The notes under the pieces: model-generated
Told to the model about the DNA's origin: nothing
Database searches by the model: none
Seen by the model: only the letters and a program-made list of their open reading frames with translations
Program-made: the position numbers and the translations under genes
Shown here: positions 34,477-46,967 of the stretch, in pieces
Position numbering within the stretch: the first letter of the stretch is position 1
Layout: the number at the start of each line of letters is the position of its first letter
NCBI GenBank assembly: GCA_033439795.1
Contig: JAUTDP010000007.1
Span: 1,488,001 to 1,552,000, forward strand
DNA from: Sordaria brevicollis
Taxonomy: Eukaryota > Ascomycota > Sordariomycetes > Sordariales > Sordariaceae
Direction: 5' to 3'
Length of the DNA stretch: 64,000 bases

Positions 34477-36606
34477 CGTGGGTGCTCCTTGGGCACTGAA
34501 GGCGGGCTCCTATATCCACTCTACTACAGCACCCGGCGAGATTTGCTTCTCGTGATGGTGAAGCTGGGCTATATGTGCGCAACCGAGCTGCGATTGAAGA
34601 GAGGAGCTGCGACGACGAGGATCAGGTGCGACTTGTACGCGGACAGTCTATGAAGAGATGATAGGGAATGGCCGAGGAGGAGCGCGTCGGCAACAGGGGG
34701 GGAGAAAGCGTGGATAGGGCTGTTATTGACGATGATGGTTGATGATCCAGCGTAGGAGGAGCCTTGATCGATGATATATCCTGTGAGGTGCAGAGTGGGG
34801 AGCTGAGTGCCGAGCTGGCTGGTCTACGCACCTACGTAGGAGGGGAGATGATGCTGCTGGGTGGGAGCCGATCCGCAGGCGCGGGAGCTTCTCTTAAACG
34901 AACGGTACCTCTTAGAGGTACATGCTTGCTTGCTTATTGGGCATGTACGAGCTAGACTAATAAGCCAGATACAACCTCTAACAACCCGAACCTGCAACGC
35001 TACAGCTAAATGTTAAGGGCAGGTGCAGTACTAGTCTACATGCCGGGCAGGAAATTACCTTACCTACCTCTACCTCTACACGTATACGATTTTGCTGGAC
35101 GGGAAACGCAATACTGAGGGTTATGACGGTAATACCTACCTCGACCTCGAGGCACTGCAGGTACGGACGGGGCGGCGGTTCGATTCTTTGCAAAGTGGAA
35201 GACAACCTAGTGAACCATACCTAGTGGTGTGTACTAGCTACCACCGAATGGGCATACACCTTACAAGGCAACTTTTCTCTCCAAATGCTAAAGAATGCGA
35301 AGAAGGGCCTGGCGCCTCTGGCCGACTGGGCTATGCACGAGGTACATACAACGGACCGGTAGAGGCAGAAAGTCTGTCATTGTTGTTTCATTACAGTACA
35401 AGTTACGGTACGTAATTCCGCCTTCCTGTACGCATACTTGGCATATCCACAGGCATGGCGTTTCAGTATGTACTGGATTTCATCGTCTTAGGTATTGCGG
35501 ATGGTCTCTTCAAACTCTTATTTAACGGCCCCAGCTCGGGATTCAACTTTAAGAGTCAAGTCAACATCGGATTCTCATTCAGTATGTCCAGGTTCCATTC
35601 AACACACAAAGGAAGAACATTCGTAGAAGGTAACGAATTGAAGGCCCTTTTAGTCCCCGTCATCTGGTCTGCCTCTCTAATACACGTAGTACCACTATGG
35701 ACCGGGGAAGAGTGCCCTTGAGCGCCTGCAAGCCAACCTGTCCTGTCGTCCCCGCACGCTTACCTGGATTTACCCAAGCATCCAAGCAGCAGCACAGCCC
35801 GACCACCAGGGTCGACTGTTGATTTCCACACAACAACATCCAAACCCCGACTCGGTCTATTTTTTTCTTTCTCCAGCGACAATCCTACACTCGTCTCGTC
35901 ATCGCGCTCTTCCTCCCTCCCCGCGTGTGTCGAGTCTGATCAAACGACGAAGCGCTCCAGCGCGCATCCCGAAAGGCCAGGCGCGTATTTATCTTTTGAC
36001 GGAAACCCTAACGCAGCACGTCTGGGGTCTTCCACTCCATTGGATTGCCTGTAGTGACAACCTTCGTAGACCACGACGGCAGGGACCAAAAGCGAGCTGT
36101 TACAGCTGCCATTGCAATTGCCTTCATCCCTCACTCGTCCTGGTCCATGGTACCGCCGGCCAGCTCGCCACGAAATCTTGTCAGCGTACGCGAGCAGCAC
36201 GTCGATTCCCGTTGCGCCCTTCGGACCATCCGACAGCATACCTACCTAGGCCTCCGCCGGCGGATTTGATCTTGTCGGGCGGCCTGCCTCTTGTTGGTGC
36301 CAACCACGGATACGCTTGCCCTTGGCCACTTTCGTCCTGTTCCCGTCATCAAACCGGTCGCTCACCAAACTCGCGCCGGGTAACGGACCATCAGGCATCC
36401 CCCCGGAGGCTTACCCCAACAACAGTCACCGTGTAATATGTGAACAACAAGGGGGCTTTGTGCACTTTTGACCTCAATCTCTGCGGCGACAGCAGGATCT
36501 TGCTCCCTGACACTTCTGGCTCTCCAATCCGGATTCTGTCGGTTATCCCGCTAGTAACCTTCTCTGTCTGGGTGCCGCTCGAGCTCGATTTGCGCCTAGA
36601 GATTCC
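34477..36606. promoter_or_regulatory. Divergent intergenic region VMA5 / AT-hook gene
   Basis: 2.1 kb between two start codons. The part near 34,900-35,200 is rich in TACCT/AGGTA strings. From about 35,750 the sequence is pyrimidine-rich with several short ATG frames, consistent with a long 5' leader of the downstream gene (inference). No separate gene was recognised. Confidence 0.45.
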
Positions 36607-39600
36607 ATGGCTACGGCTTCAGGTAGGTTACACCAACCCTTTCGTACCTTTTGCCTTCATATGGGTAGTGCATCTTACTGACCGGCCATCATGTCGCTCT
36701 TGCAGGCCCAAAGGCTGCCAGGCCAGCCGATGTCGCTGTTCCCGCACCTGTTCGGCAGACTCCCGCTCAGAAGGTGACTCCTGTTCCAGTGCCGAAGCCG
36801 GGATCGGTGCCATCTCTTCCACAATCCACGAACCAGGCTGCGGCGGTCCGGAGAACTCCCAGTGGCGCCAGTAACTCGGTAAACACGACCGGTGCCCAAG
36901 GCGGGTTTGGCCTTCTCACACCGGCCGAGTCAAACCTTCAGGATGCCGCGAATGGCCCGCACCGAGATGGCCGGATTCGAAACCCTGTCCCGAGCAAACT
37001 CAAAGGCAAAACAGATGGGTCCAAGGGGAACTTCAGTGTTATGCACATGGGAGTGGCCGGGAGAGCTGAAGCAACAGAACGAGATGCCCAGGCCAAGCGT
37101 ACGAGCGAGAGCACGGAGCTGGCCGCTAAACGAGCTTTTGAAAATGGCTATGTTTCCCATAGGAGAAGCAAGTTCGTTCAATTGCCGGATGAGACGGCTG
37201 CAAAGCCCTTTGTTCCAGCTACCACATCCGCTCAGGTCCCCTACATGCCAGGCCGTCAAACTCCCTTGAATGCGGACGAGACCAAATCAGAACAAGCACG
37301 ACTTTTGACACTCCTTCGAAGTCTTCAGCCGCTTCTTGTCGTCGACCAGATTTGCAAGGCTCTCGCCTTTTTTGGAGGCATACCTGGTGCTCCGCCGCCC
37401 GCGAACGGTGAGTTCCCCCAAAGCGCCGAGGCAAATGGTTCGGGAAGCTTGTTTGTCGGCTGGATAGCCGAGATTTTTCCCAAGCTTGGAGGTAACAATG
37501 GGCAGCAAAACATGGCCCCTGTTCGCCAAACGGATGGACCTGAACCTGTTCGGCGAAAACGGGGAAGGCCAAAAGGGAGCAAGGCCACCAAGGTGCGTAA
37601 GGATAAAGGCTTGAAAAAGGGCCCTGGCAAGGACACTCCAGATGCAGACCGGGCACACAAAGAAGCCGGTACTGATGGGAGTTCGGTCGACGTCGCATAC
37701 AGCGGGACAGGCGCTCCTGAAATGGCGGATGCTGATGAGGTGCTGCTCGCCCAAACCGCTACCTCCCATCGTGAACCAGTTCATGTAGAAGCTTCCAGGA
37801 TACCGCAGCGAGACGCGGCTACCAGCCATGGAACAACGACTGCTTCAACCAATACTATGCAGGATCATGGTCCTGGCAACACCAATCTTGTTGCAAATAG
37901 CCCGGGCAACACGAAAAAGAGAGGCCGACCAAAAGGGTCAAGGAATCGTCCAAAACCGGCCAACAATGCCGTTCTTCCAACACAGCCGGTCCAGCCAACA
38001 ACGGATAATCGATATAGTCCTTCTGAGCTGCCGCAGACATTGGATGGTTCTAAGCCTCAAACTGCCAATGCTTCATTTACTGCAGTGAACGCCGTCGCTT
38101 CTACCAATTCGACCAAGAAAAAGGGATCGAGGCCAAAAGCACCCACCGCCAAGAAACAGCCGGACGATTCCGTAGGAACGGACGGCTTAGGACCAGACGA
38201 ACTACAGGCCAGGACACCATCTGTTGCTAAACCGCAACAGACAGCGGGAGTGGATGGTACTACAAACCAAAATCAAGGTCTGCAAAGCGTCCACTCTAAT
38301 CAAGGATTGCAGATTCTGCCATCCGGAACGGCCCCAGTTCCACCAGCCATACAGCCTGCTCAGATGTCTAGCACGGCTGGCCTGAAGCGAAAACGGAAGA
38401 CTGCAACGGATGTTAATGTCGTTGACGACGTCAGTGGGGCCGGTTCGATAACTCCGTCCTCCAGCGCAGTTGCTCTGCCCACGCCTTCCAGTCAGCAGGG
38501 CTCCCAGTCTGTGGCTGCAGTCACGGCAGTGGGCATCCCCCCTGCGAAGCGGCAACGGAAAAGCAAGGAGTCTAGGCCTAGGGCGAAAAAGTCGCATGAG
38601 ATGGCAATACCAGACTCCATCGATGCAGCGGCCTCCTCTCAAGCGAAAGCTGCCACTCCCGCGCCAGTTCCCGGTTCAAACCAGACGCCTGCGACCATCC
38701 CCGCTGCACTTCATACGGCCCCTGTGATAGAGTCCGAAGTTACTCCCGTGTCGTCATCAGTGTCCATCGAACAGGTTATGCCTTTAGCTCATTCGCCTCA
38801 GGGTCATTTCGATGTTCACTCTCCGACGATGGAAAATTATGAGGCTCAGCTACAGGCGCAACTGGAGCTGAAGAGCGATATTGAGTCACAACATCATAGC
38901 CTGACTTCAAGACCCATAGTAACAAATCACCTTCAACAGCAGCAGCCACAGCAAAGACAGCAAAGGCAGCCACCGACCCAACAGCAACCACGCCAGCCAT
39001 CACACTCGCAATCCCAACCTCATCCACAACCTGAAACATCAGTACAGCAACCTCATCCGCAACGACCGCAACCAATTTCACAGCAACCATCGCAGCAACC
39101 ACAGACCTCGGTTTCACAGCCAAATGCACAGGGGCAATTACACGCTCAGCAGTCTCAGACTCCAAGTCCCTTGGTTTCACAGCAGCAGAATAGGGCAAAC
39201 CATCATTATACCCAATATCGCCCCTCAACATCACCATATGGCCAAGGCCAACATCAGCATAGCTACACATCTCCCCAGCAGCAGTCACAAACCTTTACTG
39301 CACAACAACAAGCAACACCACAGCCCTCCTCGACTCAGCAGTATTCGAACGCTCATCAGTTACCGCCCTACGGTCCTAGTCAACAGTCGTATCAAAACAG
39401 TCATAGCCACTACACCGGGACCCAGCAGTCAGTAGCCTCACAACAGCGCTATCAACAACACTTGGCTACCGGTACAACAACCGCAGGCGCTTACTCTGCT
39501 CACCAATCGCCTCAGTTTGGAGCTTCATCAACAAGTGCCTTTAGCCCTGCAGACGCGAATTACCGAGGGTCCTCTGCAAATACAAGCAATGCTACATACG

Positions 39601-40019
39601 GATCACAACAGGGTCAGTCGTCCGCTCCATCTGCGGCTTCGACGTACCGAACTAGTAGTACGCATAATATGGTCCATCAGTCACCGTCTTATACAACGAA
39701 TACTGGCACAGCACTGCATCGTTCTTCGAGCACAAGCCACCCGACTAGTCAAGGGATTCAAGCCATTAGCAACATGCAGTCTTTCGCGGGGACAAATCAC
39801 ACCGAGTGGGATTTTCTAAGCCCAAGTACTCTTGACAGTGCTGGAGGTCAAGGGGCTCTGGCAATGAGCGGCGCCGGGTACACTATGAATACTGCTAGTG
39901 TGAGGTCGAACTCGAACTCAGGGACGCCGTTTACTGCTAGTACTATTGCCAACTTCGATGCATCAGGGCTTCCATCATTAGGAGCCAACAACAGGTACTT
40001 TGAACTTGGACGGCGGTAA
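36607..40019 (+). CDS. Large AT-hook, Gln/Ser-rich putative DNA-binding protein (two exons)
   Basis: I do not recognise a named family. Exon 1 is 16 nt (36,607-36,622: M-A-T-A-S and one base), the intron is 83 nt, and exon 2 is 36,706-40,019; the product has 1,109 residues. Two good AT-hooks, RKRGRPKGSK (RGRP at 291-294) and KKRGRPKGSR (RGRP at 411-414), should bind the minor groove of AT-rich DNA. A third, weaker site is KKKGSRPKAP near 480. Basic KRKRK and KRQRKSK clusters are likely nuclear signals. A short hydrophobic, probably helical segment (about 185-205, LLTLLRSLQPLLVVDQICKAL) is the only folded-looking part of the N-terminal half. Residues about 745-900 are a Gln/Pro/Ser-rich low-complexity tract resembling activation domains. 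It is probably a chromatin or transcription factor. Should the first intron be wrong, the start could move to 36,774, where the codon is not ATG, so I prefer the spliced form. Confidence 0.8.
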
Positions 40020-41482
40020 TCAGCAACTCTTACCTCACCCTTCACAAAATCGAGCATGGGTCAGATACCCCATGCTCTAATATATTTTGGCTTCGACGGG
40101 GAGGTGAGCGAATATGAGTAAATACACATCAAAGCGATGTAGTGGTCCTATAAATGTACCATTATATAATAGGCGGCCGGTCACAACAAGCGAAGTGAAG
40201 ATATAACGAAAATGATGATGTTGTTGATAACGGGAGAAAAAGAAGACTAATGGAAGTCCTCCCGGACTTCGCTTATATACCGTGAGGAAGTTGATGGTAG
40301 GAAACTGTAACTGTGGCCGTCGCGGCAACTGTGACGGTCCTGTCATAAAATGCCATGACCAGTGGTCATGACCCGATATTCCTACCTTCTAACACATTAC
40401 CCTGCCGATATTCGCGTTCTGCGCCGAAGTCAGTATGCGGTTTCTTTTGGGCAATCAAACCAAATAATTCCGAAGAAGTTGATAATCTAGCTTTCACTAA
40501 TAATACCTCGGAGGATTGTGATGCTTTCACCATCTCTTGTCTTTTCTGTTGAGATAGTACACGCGCTGTTCATCAGCGATAAAGCACCGAACTCCGTGAG
40601 AGGTGTTTGAGAGATACAGGGCAAATTACCTAATCAATGTATCCAGGTACATCGCGAATGAGGCTTGTTATGGGCAAGATCGAGCCGGCTTGAAGTAGGG
40701 TTTCAAACGCCATTTCGGGGTGTTGTTGGTCGTACGTGGGAGTTGCCGCCGCGCTACCCGATATAACTTATTATGGCACAACTCAGTTCCGTGTGTCTAG
40801 ATAGTGTTCGCCTACGTCTTCTCGGTCCTTCGGCTGAGGAAAAGGTGTTACAAGTCCCGATAACTACAGGCTCGACAACAAGCCACGAACTGCAGGTTGA
40901 AATCCATGCTCTCTATAACCATCGTCCCATGGTATTGGTTTTCTGCGCAAAACTGCGACATTTGGTAGAAATCTTGGTTCAAAATCTGAACCGACTAGGC
41001 AGCAGCACGGTCGACGAAGGAGTTGATACATAAAGCGCCTGGTGTATGCCTCTAAGGGCTCATCGGAAGACATACCGACTGCATCCTAAGACTACATTTG
41101 GAGTGTGGAAGAAAGACAAGGCAAGAAGTATATCGATGGATACCAATGTATAAAGGAGAATCAAGAATTTAACGCCATGAAATGCTTTTAGTATAAGTAC
41201 CCCGATACAACGTGCAACAATGATAACAAGGAAAAAGAAGACCAAAAAAAAGATAAAAAAATAAAATAAAAATAGGAGTAGAAATAAGGAAGAATGATGA
41301 TAAACGCCATTGGCATCCGCCTAACGTGAGTGTTTCCGTATGCGTTAACATGTGGCTGTATATAAAAAACAAAAATCCAAACACCGTGGATCTAGTATGT
41401 AAAGCATGTCCCTCCCCATCATGATTTTGCGACCAGCCGAGATTTCCCATGTCAGGATGTGTGAGTGGGCTGCTAAGCTCAC
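40020..41482. other. Convergent 3' region between AT-hook and F-box genes
   Basis: No supported gene. An 86-codon ATG frame at 40,773-41,033 (+) and an overlapping 69-codon frame on the minus strand have no recognisable features. A perfect 17-bp palindrome, CATGACCA-G-TGGTCATG, lies at 40,354-40,370. The stretch 41,230-41,290 is A-rich. Confidence 0.45.
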
Positions 41483-43039
41483 TCATTCTAGGACATCCTC
41501 CTCAATCGCCTCAAGATTGGGTCGTACAGACTCCGGTGCAACCGTGCCGTACCACCACTGGTCTTCCTCTTCAAACGCATCCTCGCAGATCAGATCTGTG
41601 AATATTTGAGCGTTTCGCTTGATATCCGAGGCACGTTCCACTATCTTCCGTTCCAATATTAGGGCCTCGGCGGTCTCCAGGAAGATTTTTTGCAGTATTG
41701 GGAGGTCGGAAAGTAACAGCTTTAGCTGGTCTCGGGCCAGCGGCCCCATAGGCCTCCCGGTGGATAGGCTGGTGTTAAAAACTAGATTGCTCATCAGGTC
41801 TCTGGTTGTCATACCGGCATCTCCAGGAATCCGAACATTGGCTGCCACAGCGTCTCCCAATGGGTTTTTCCCCACGGCGAATGATGATTTTTTGCGTTTC
41901 AACCCCAGCATACCGCGTCTTTTCTTCGGTTCTTGCTCAGCCGTGTCGCGCGTGATGGAGTTATACCAGTTATCCACAGCGGCCCGCCTCGTATTGTAGC
42001 CTTTCACTTCCCATATCCTCTCCACCTCTCTCAGACCCCCAATGCATAGAATCGCGACATGCACCTCATCTGGCGGCTTATCCCTTAAATAACCCCTGAT
42101 TGATCTTTCAACTCGACCAACATACGACGGCGGACGAAGGCGGCGGCAGAAGGAGGAAATGACCAAGGGGAATACTTCGTGCACTCGAAGCAAGGTCCTG
42201 TCATCGTACAAACTCATAATTTGAGCCTCTATAGGGTTAATCGTGTAAGGTTCTTTGAGGAGGCCCTTGCCGTCGTTTTGGGCGAGGTATTTGAGGTGAA
42301 GATCCCGATAGGTCTCGAAAAAATGAAAAATGGTAAACAGCAGTGGGATCAAACGCCTCCGCATCCTTTCTCTTTGGGGCGCAAAAGCCTTTTTCTTTTC
42401 TTCCGTGTTCCGAAGAAAGAGCTCCCGCGATATCCACTCACACATCAGATAAGAGAGTTTGGCAGCCACATGAAGCCTATGCCATATCCCGCAGAGATAG
42501 TGAAAGTTCAGGGCCGATGGTGAAGGAGGCGGATATAACCGTTTGGCATAAGCTGGGATGTGATTGTCGAGATGGTGGCGTGCGATAGGGGCTTCGTTGA
42601 GCGATATGAGAGCATGCAGCGACCGTGATACCAGTCGCAAATTGAGAATGTCGGAGAGGGGAAGCGAGGCAATGATCTCAACCTGCAGCTCTGGAGGCAG
42701 ACAGTGGAATTGTCGATCGAAAGAGGTGCTCTGCCGGGGCAACGGCTCTGTGGCCGAGAAGCGACGCTCGCCTTGATCCAAAGAGTTGGAGCTAGACGGC
42801 GCCTTGGCGTGGAACTTTCGAAAACCGAGGAAGCCCTTCTTCTCGGAGCGCTTCGGCTCACCGGCCCTGATGGCTGCATCTTCGGTTTCGGGGACATGAG
42901 CATGAGCACCTCGCAAAGGGAGAAGGAACTGCGAGGGTGGCGCGGTAATGGAAGGTGCCTGAGTGGCGCTTGTCTGCGGCCGATTGATCTTGTCCAGATA
43001 CCGCTCCGAACCAAACTCGGTAATGTGTAGAGGATCCAT
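41483..43039 (-). CDS. F-box protein (single exon)
   Basis: 518 residues from the first in-frame ATG at 43,039; an upstream extension to 43,105 has no ATG. The F-box lies at about residues 113-150 (CLPPELQVEIIASLPLSDILNLRLVSR), predicting binding to Skp1 in an SCF ubiquitin ligase. The N-terminal 110 residues are Ser/Pro-rich, basic and probably disordered. Behind the F-box is a mostly helical region with no WD40 or leucine-rich repeats, including LIPLLFTIFHFFETYRDLHLKY and DNWYNSITRDTAEQEPKKRRG. The C-terminus is acidic and contains DQWWYG. The substrate is unknown. The layout resembles an F-box family widespread in Pezizomycotina (from memory, not verified). Confidence 0.9.
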   Translation of the reverse strand: MDPLHITEFGSERYLDKINRPQTSATQAPSITAPPSQFLLPLRGAHAHVPETEDAAIRAGEPKRSEKKGFLGFRKFHAKAPSSSNSLDQGERRFSATEPLPRQSTSFDRQFHCLPPELQVEIIASLPLSDILNLRLVSRSLHALISLNEAPIARHHLDNHIPAYAKRLYPPPSPSALNFHYLCGIWHRLHVAAKLSYLMCEWISRELFLRNTEEKKKAFAPQRERMRRRLIPLLFTIFHFFETYRDLHLKYLAQNDGKGLLKEPYTINPIEAQIMSLYDDRTLLRVHEVFPLVISSFCRRLRPPSYVGRVERSIRGYLRDKPPDEVHVAILCIGGLREVERIWEVKGYNTRRAAVDNWYNSITRDTAEQEPKKRRGMLGLKRKKSSFAVGKNPLGDAVAANVRIPGDAGMTTRDLMSNLVFNTSLSTGRPMGPLARDQLKLLLSDLPILQKIFLETAEALILERKIVERASDIKRNAQIFTDLICEDAFEEEDQWWYGTVAPESVRPNLEAIEEDVLE

Positions 43040-46000
43040 CTCCCTGGGTGTCTGTCTACCGGCCACGGAGGCGTCCAAAGTCAAGAAGGAGTTGAGAGGA
43101 ACCAAGACAGGCTAGAGAGATGGGTCATGTGTGTCTTGTTTCTTCCGGGGCGGCGGCGGCACCTCCTCCTCTTTTACCGCTGCCGCGACGATACAGCCGT
43201 GATGGTTGATGTTCTTGTGTCGAATGCGCAAGTTGGTCGCAGTTCAAACATGGTGAAGCATCAGTGTCCAGACGTAAGGCGTCGAAGTTGGCCGGGGGAG
43301 AAGTGCGGGCCTTCCCACTATATCCACCAAGAGACGTGGTGTTGTGAACAGAAGCCGTCGAGACGTGGAAACGGGCGGGTGACGCTGAGGAAGGTTCGGT
43401 CGGGCCCGGGCAGTCTAGGTCGCAATCAGGTTCGCGGTCCGCAAGTGGGCACTGCGCGTCGATCTTTTTTTTTTTTTTTTCAAAGGTGCAAGCGCCACCG
43501 TGAAATGCGATGCGATGGCGCGAATCGATCGCTGGACGAGGTGATGACGGCGACGGCGACGGCGACGGCGGCTTCACTAGATCAAGCGACAGAAGAGGTG
43601 GACAGGGAGTCGAGACTGTTGGGCAAAAATTCGGTTCCTAGACGGACGGGCCGGAGGCATGCCAAAGAAGGAGGGAAGTGTTGGAAAGACAAGCGCTTCG
43701 ATTCGAATTGTCGAGATGGGATCAACACTGAAGCTGAGGAGGGCAGTCAGTCAGAGAGAGTGCGTTGTGACGGTTGGTCGCAGCTGCTGGACTGGTAGGC
43801 AAAAGGGATGTCCGTCAGTCGTGGAAGGGCGAAATCATGGACTTTCGGGAGGCCACGAGAAGTCGAGAATTAGGACATGGACCGACCAGCCTGCTTGCTA
43901 CCTCCTCGATCTAGGAGACCCTCGGACCCTCGTGGAGTAGTTGGGAGCCCGGAACTCGGGAAGGGGGAGACGGAATTGGAACAAGTGGAAGGTGGATGGG
44001 ATGGAGAATTGCAGCGTACAGGTAGTGTCCAGTGTGTACGTGGGTAGGTTCTGGTGGAAGTGGAAATCTGGAGGACCTACCTCTAGCGTATGGACGGGGA
44101 CCCATACCTGGCGCGGGTCTAGCTACCTAGGTACCGTACCATGCCACTTACATACATACTGTGCAGGTACCTCCCAAGTGGAAGCTCGATCCTTAACAGG
44201 GAGACAGGCCACTAGGCCGTCGGATGGAGGAACACTCTGATAATGCAGTGAGTGCCCTGACAGACAATAGCGAAAAGCCAGCCCATGGAAATAGGACAAG
44301 TGAATGGCATCAGCAGAGAGAGATACACGCACCGCAGCCCTTGATCATTATATCGGCAGTACTGTACCTCCCGATGTACGCCTCGCGGTCTGGAGAAATG
44401 AAGGAAGCGGACAAAACGGGCGATTTATCCGTTTGGGTCACTCCAAGTCACACCCAGCAGCGACAGACACATGCACACATTTCTGGGCGTTGAAGTGCCA
44501 TGGATGGACATACCTCGAGGTGAGTTTCGCATCGGGAATCCGGGGTAGTGTACCTACCTAGATGGATCCTATTGCTGCTGATGTGGAGGGCGTCCAACCC
44601 GGAACCCGACTCGACACTGGATGGGTCTCGTTGGAATGTCCAACAGTCCAGCTATCTTTGAGCCGTCCGCGCCCGCTCTTGCAACTGCCCGTTTTCACAG
44701 GAATCAGGGCCGGCCCGCGGAATTTCGATCGCAATTCGCAATGTAGCCGTAGTAGCCATATGACCGCCGACTCTAGTGGAATTGTGCTCGGGTCCCGCTG
44801 GTACAGTACGTAGAGGTATCTATACATCAGAGGCTGCCAAGTATGGATGGACCACGGCGCTTTTACCGGCCTAATAGTGGGGAGACACTGAAAGTTCCGT
44901 CCGCGAAACTTCAGCACATGCAGGAACCTCCACGCTACGACGCGGTACTGGATTGCATACGACAAAATTGACACTGCGAAATGTATATATGATAGCGCCA
45001 CGCAAGGAAGAGCAAGGTGTTTGCGGCCGAGTGCGAGGGACGTACAAATGACACAGACAGGCACCTGCTTTGAAGGTACTGTACGAGTACCTTGAATTCT
45101 TCCGTCTTTTCAACCAACATTTTGTTCCTCCCGTCTCCCTACTACTGGTAGCCCAGACACTGCGAGGTATGTCCGTTTCTCAAATGCACCGGCAAAGTGG
45201 AAGGTATCACGACAATCGCCCCACGAGCCCATATGTCGCGTCGTCTGCGTACGTAGAGGTAGTGTACTTGCTGTGCATGTACGTAGAGTGCAGTGTAGTA
45301 GATCAGAAAGATGAGATACCTCTACTTGCATGGTTATGATTGTGAAGCGACACTTTATCCCAACGTTGCTTCGTGGCACAATGGGTTGCTCTCAATTTAG
45401 CCGCGGCCAATCAGAGAACACATAAAACACCGAGCTCGGGAAGACTACACTGTCTACGGACAACGGTCCTGGCAGGTCTCGGGGCTTGCGCCAGGAATGG
45501 AAACCAAAACTTTCCACTTAACATGTACCTCGCTCTACCGTGCTCTCTACACCTACCTAGTGCTAGAAAAACCACGCGACAAGCGTTGCCCAACCTGCGC
45601 AGCAGACACTCATCAACAGATTCTACGCGGACGATTCGACGACTACCAGACTTAGACATCCCAACCGGGAATCCACGTCGAACTCTGTAAATGAACCAAA
45701 AATCGTCAAGTACGGCCAACTTGGGACTGGACTTGCACAGCACACCCAGCACAGCACCACAGCACAGCGTACTCTACGATGCGCACAATCGCGAATCACA
45801 AATCCACCACGGCCTTACTCCGGTGATTTGTAGCACTGTTCCTTCACCCTTTGAATTGTCAATTGTCATCGTGTCTTCGTCCGAAACCCCTCCCTTCACG
45901 GCCGCTCTCTCCCCGGCGTTTTTCGGCGGTGCTCCGCTACCAACACGGCCAGCGGGCCCGCAGCCCGCAGCCCGTAGTTTGGGAGCACCGGCATTGTGCC

Positions 46001-46967
46001 CTCTATCTCCTCCCGAGGTCGGTGCGGGTAATTTGTCTTGCCGGCTTGCCTAGTTCATGATGGCCTAAGTAAACCGTCCTCGTGAGGTCCTGATGGCGTA
46101 CACTCGTCTCGTTGTCGCTGCTCGCCATATATTCAGTCACCAAAAGGTTACGTTACACCTGCAGGCAGAATGGCTGTCTTCCTGGCACCAAGCAGCCAAG
46201 CGGATGATGAGATTATGTGTCGGGCCTGGGGTGGTCAGGTATATGCTACCGAGGTTTGCATAGGCTTTCTCCACGGGAGCCTGGAGGGTTTCAACTTTGA
46301 TGCTTTGACGATATGTATGTATGTATGTATGTCCTCAAATCAACTTGACAGGTTCGAGCAAGAGGGGCTACTCGAGATGCTGTCCTGGTACCCGTTTTTC
46401 ATTGTCATCTCAACATCTTCTCTGCCATTCTAAGATACGGTTTTTGACATCACCGAAGCAGACGTATGAGAGACTCTTCGTGAACTTTGGGAGCTAAAGG
46501 CATCAATAGAATCAAGGCTCCTTAGTCCTCGAGTTTTATTCCGTTATTGCGGGATTCGTGCACAGGTGGTAAACTGTTCTTAGAATTCAATGTTTGAATG
46601 CAATGTTCGCCAAATTATCAATTTTGCTCAAGAAACACGGTTGTCTGAAACCACTGCCAGTAATCAATATGCACATTTTGGGGAGGAGTTGTGCCCTTAG
46701 CCATAAACATCGCAGCTTGCCGCAAGTCCTGCGCGGGAAGAATAGCTGGTCGACGAGCCCAAGACTCGTATTCTTGCCCAAAACGGAGGACCGTAACCCA
46801 TAACAGAGCCTAATTAGACTCACGACCCATTGAGTAACTATTCCCAGCATGACAGCAGAAGAGACCCTTGTTGAGTGGCGGCGTGTGTGATAGGGGGCGT
46901 GGCCAGACGGGACGGATAGATTCAAACCTAGCGACTGTTAAGTTATGATGAAGCTCCTCAAGCTGTA
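43040..46967. other. Gene-poor 3.9-kb region with simple repeats
   Basis: No confident gene. Visible: a 16-base T tract at 43,465-43,480 and a (GACGGC)4 repeat at 43,546-43,569, both probably in the F-box gene's upstream region. A TACCTAGGTA palindrome is at 44,124-44,133. Many TACGTAGAGG/TACCTCTA strings occur between 44,800 and 45,330. An ATGT repeat runs at about 46,313-46,332. An 87-codon ATG frame at 46,170-46,433 (+) has no recognisable domain and runs into that repeat. Composition is normal, so this is not RIP-damaged repeat. Confidence 0.5.

Noticed and set aside
35819..36436. 205-codon plus-strand frame upstream of the AT-hook gene
   Set aside because: Ser/Pro/Arg-rich with no domain, lies in the pyrimidine-rich leader region; more likely 5' leader than a separate gene.
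46170..46433. 87-codon ATG frame
   Set aside because: No recognisable feature, runs through an ATGT microsatellite, no homologous domain seen.
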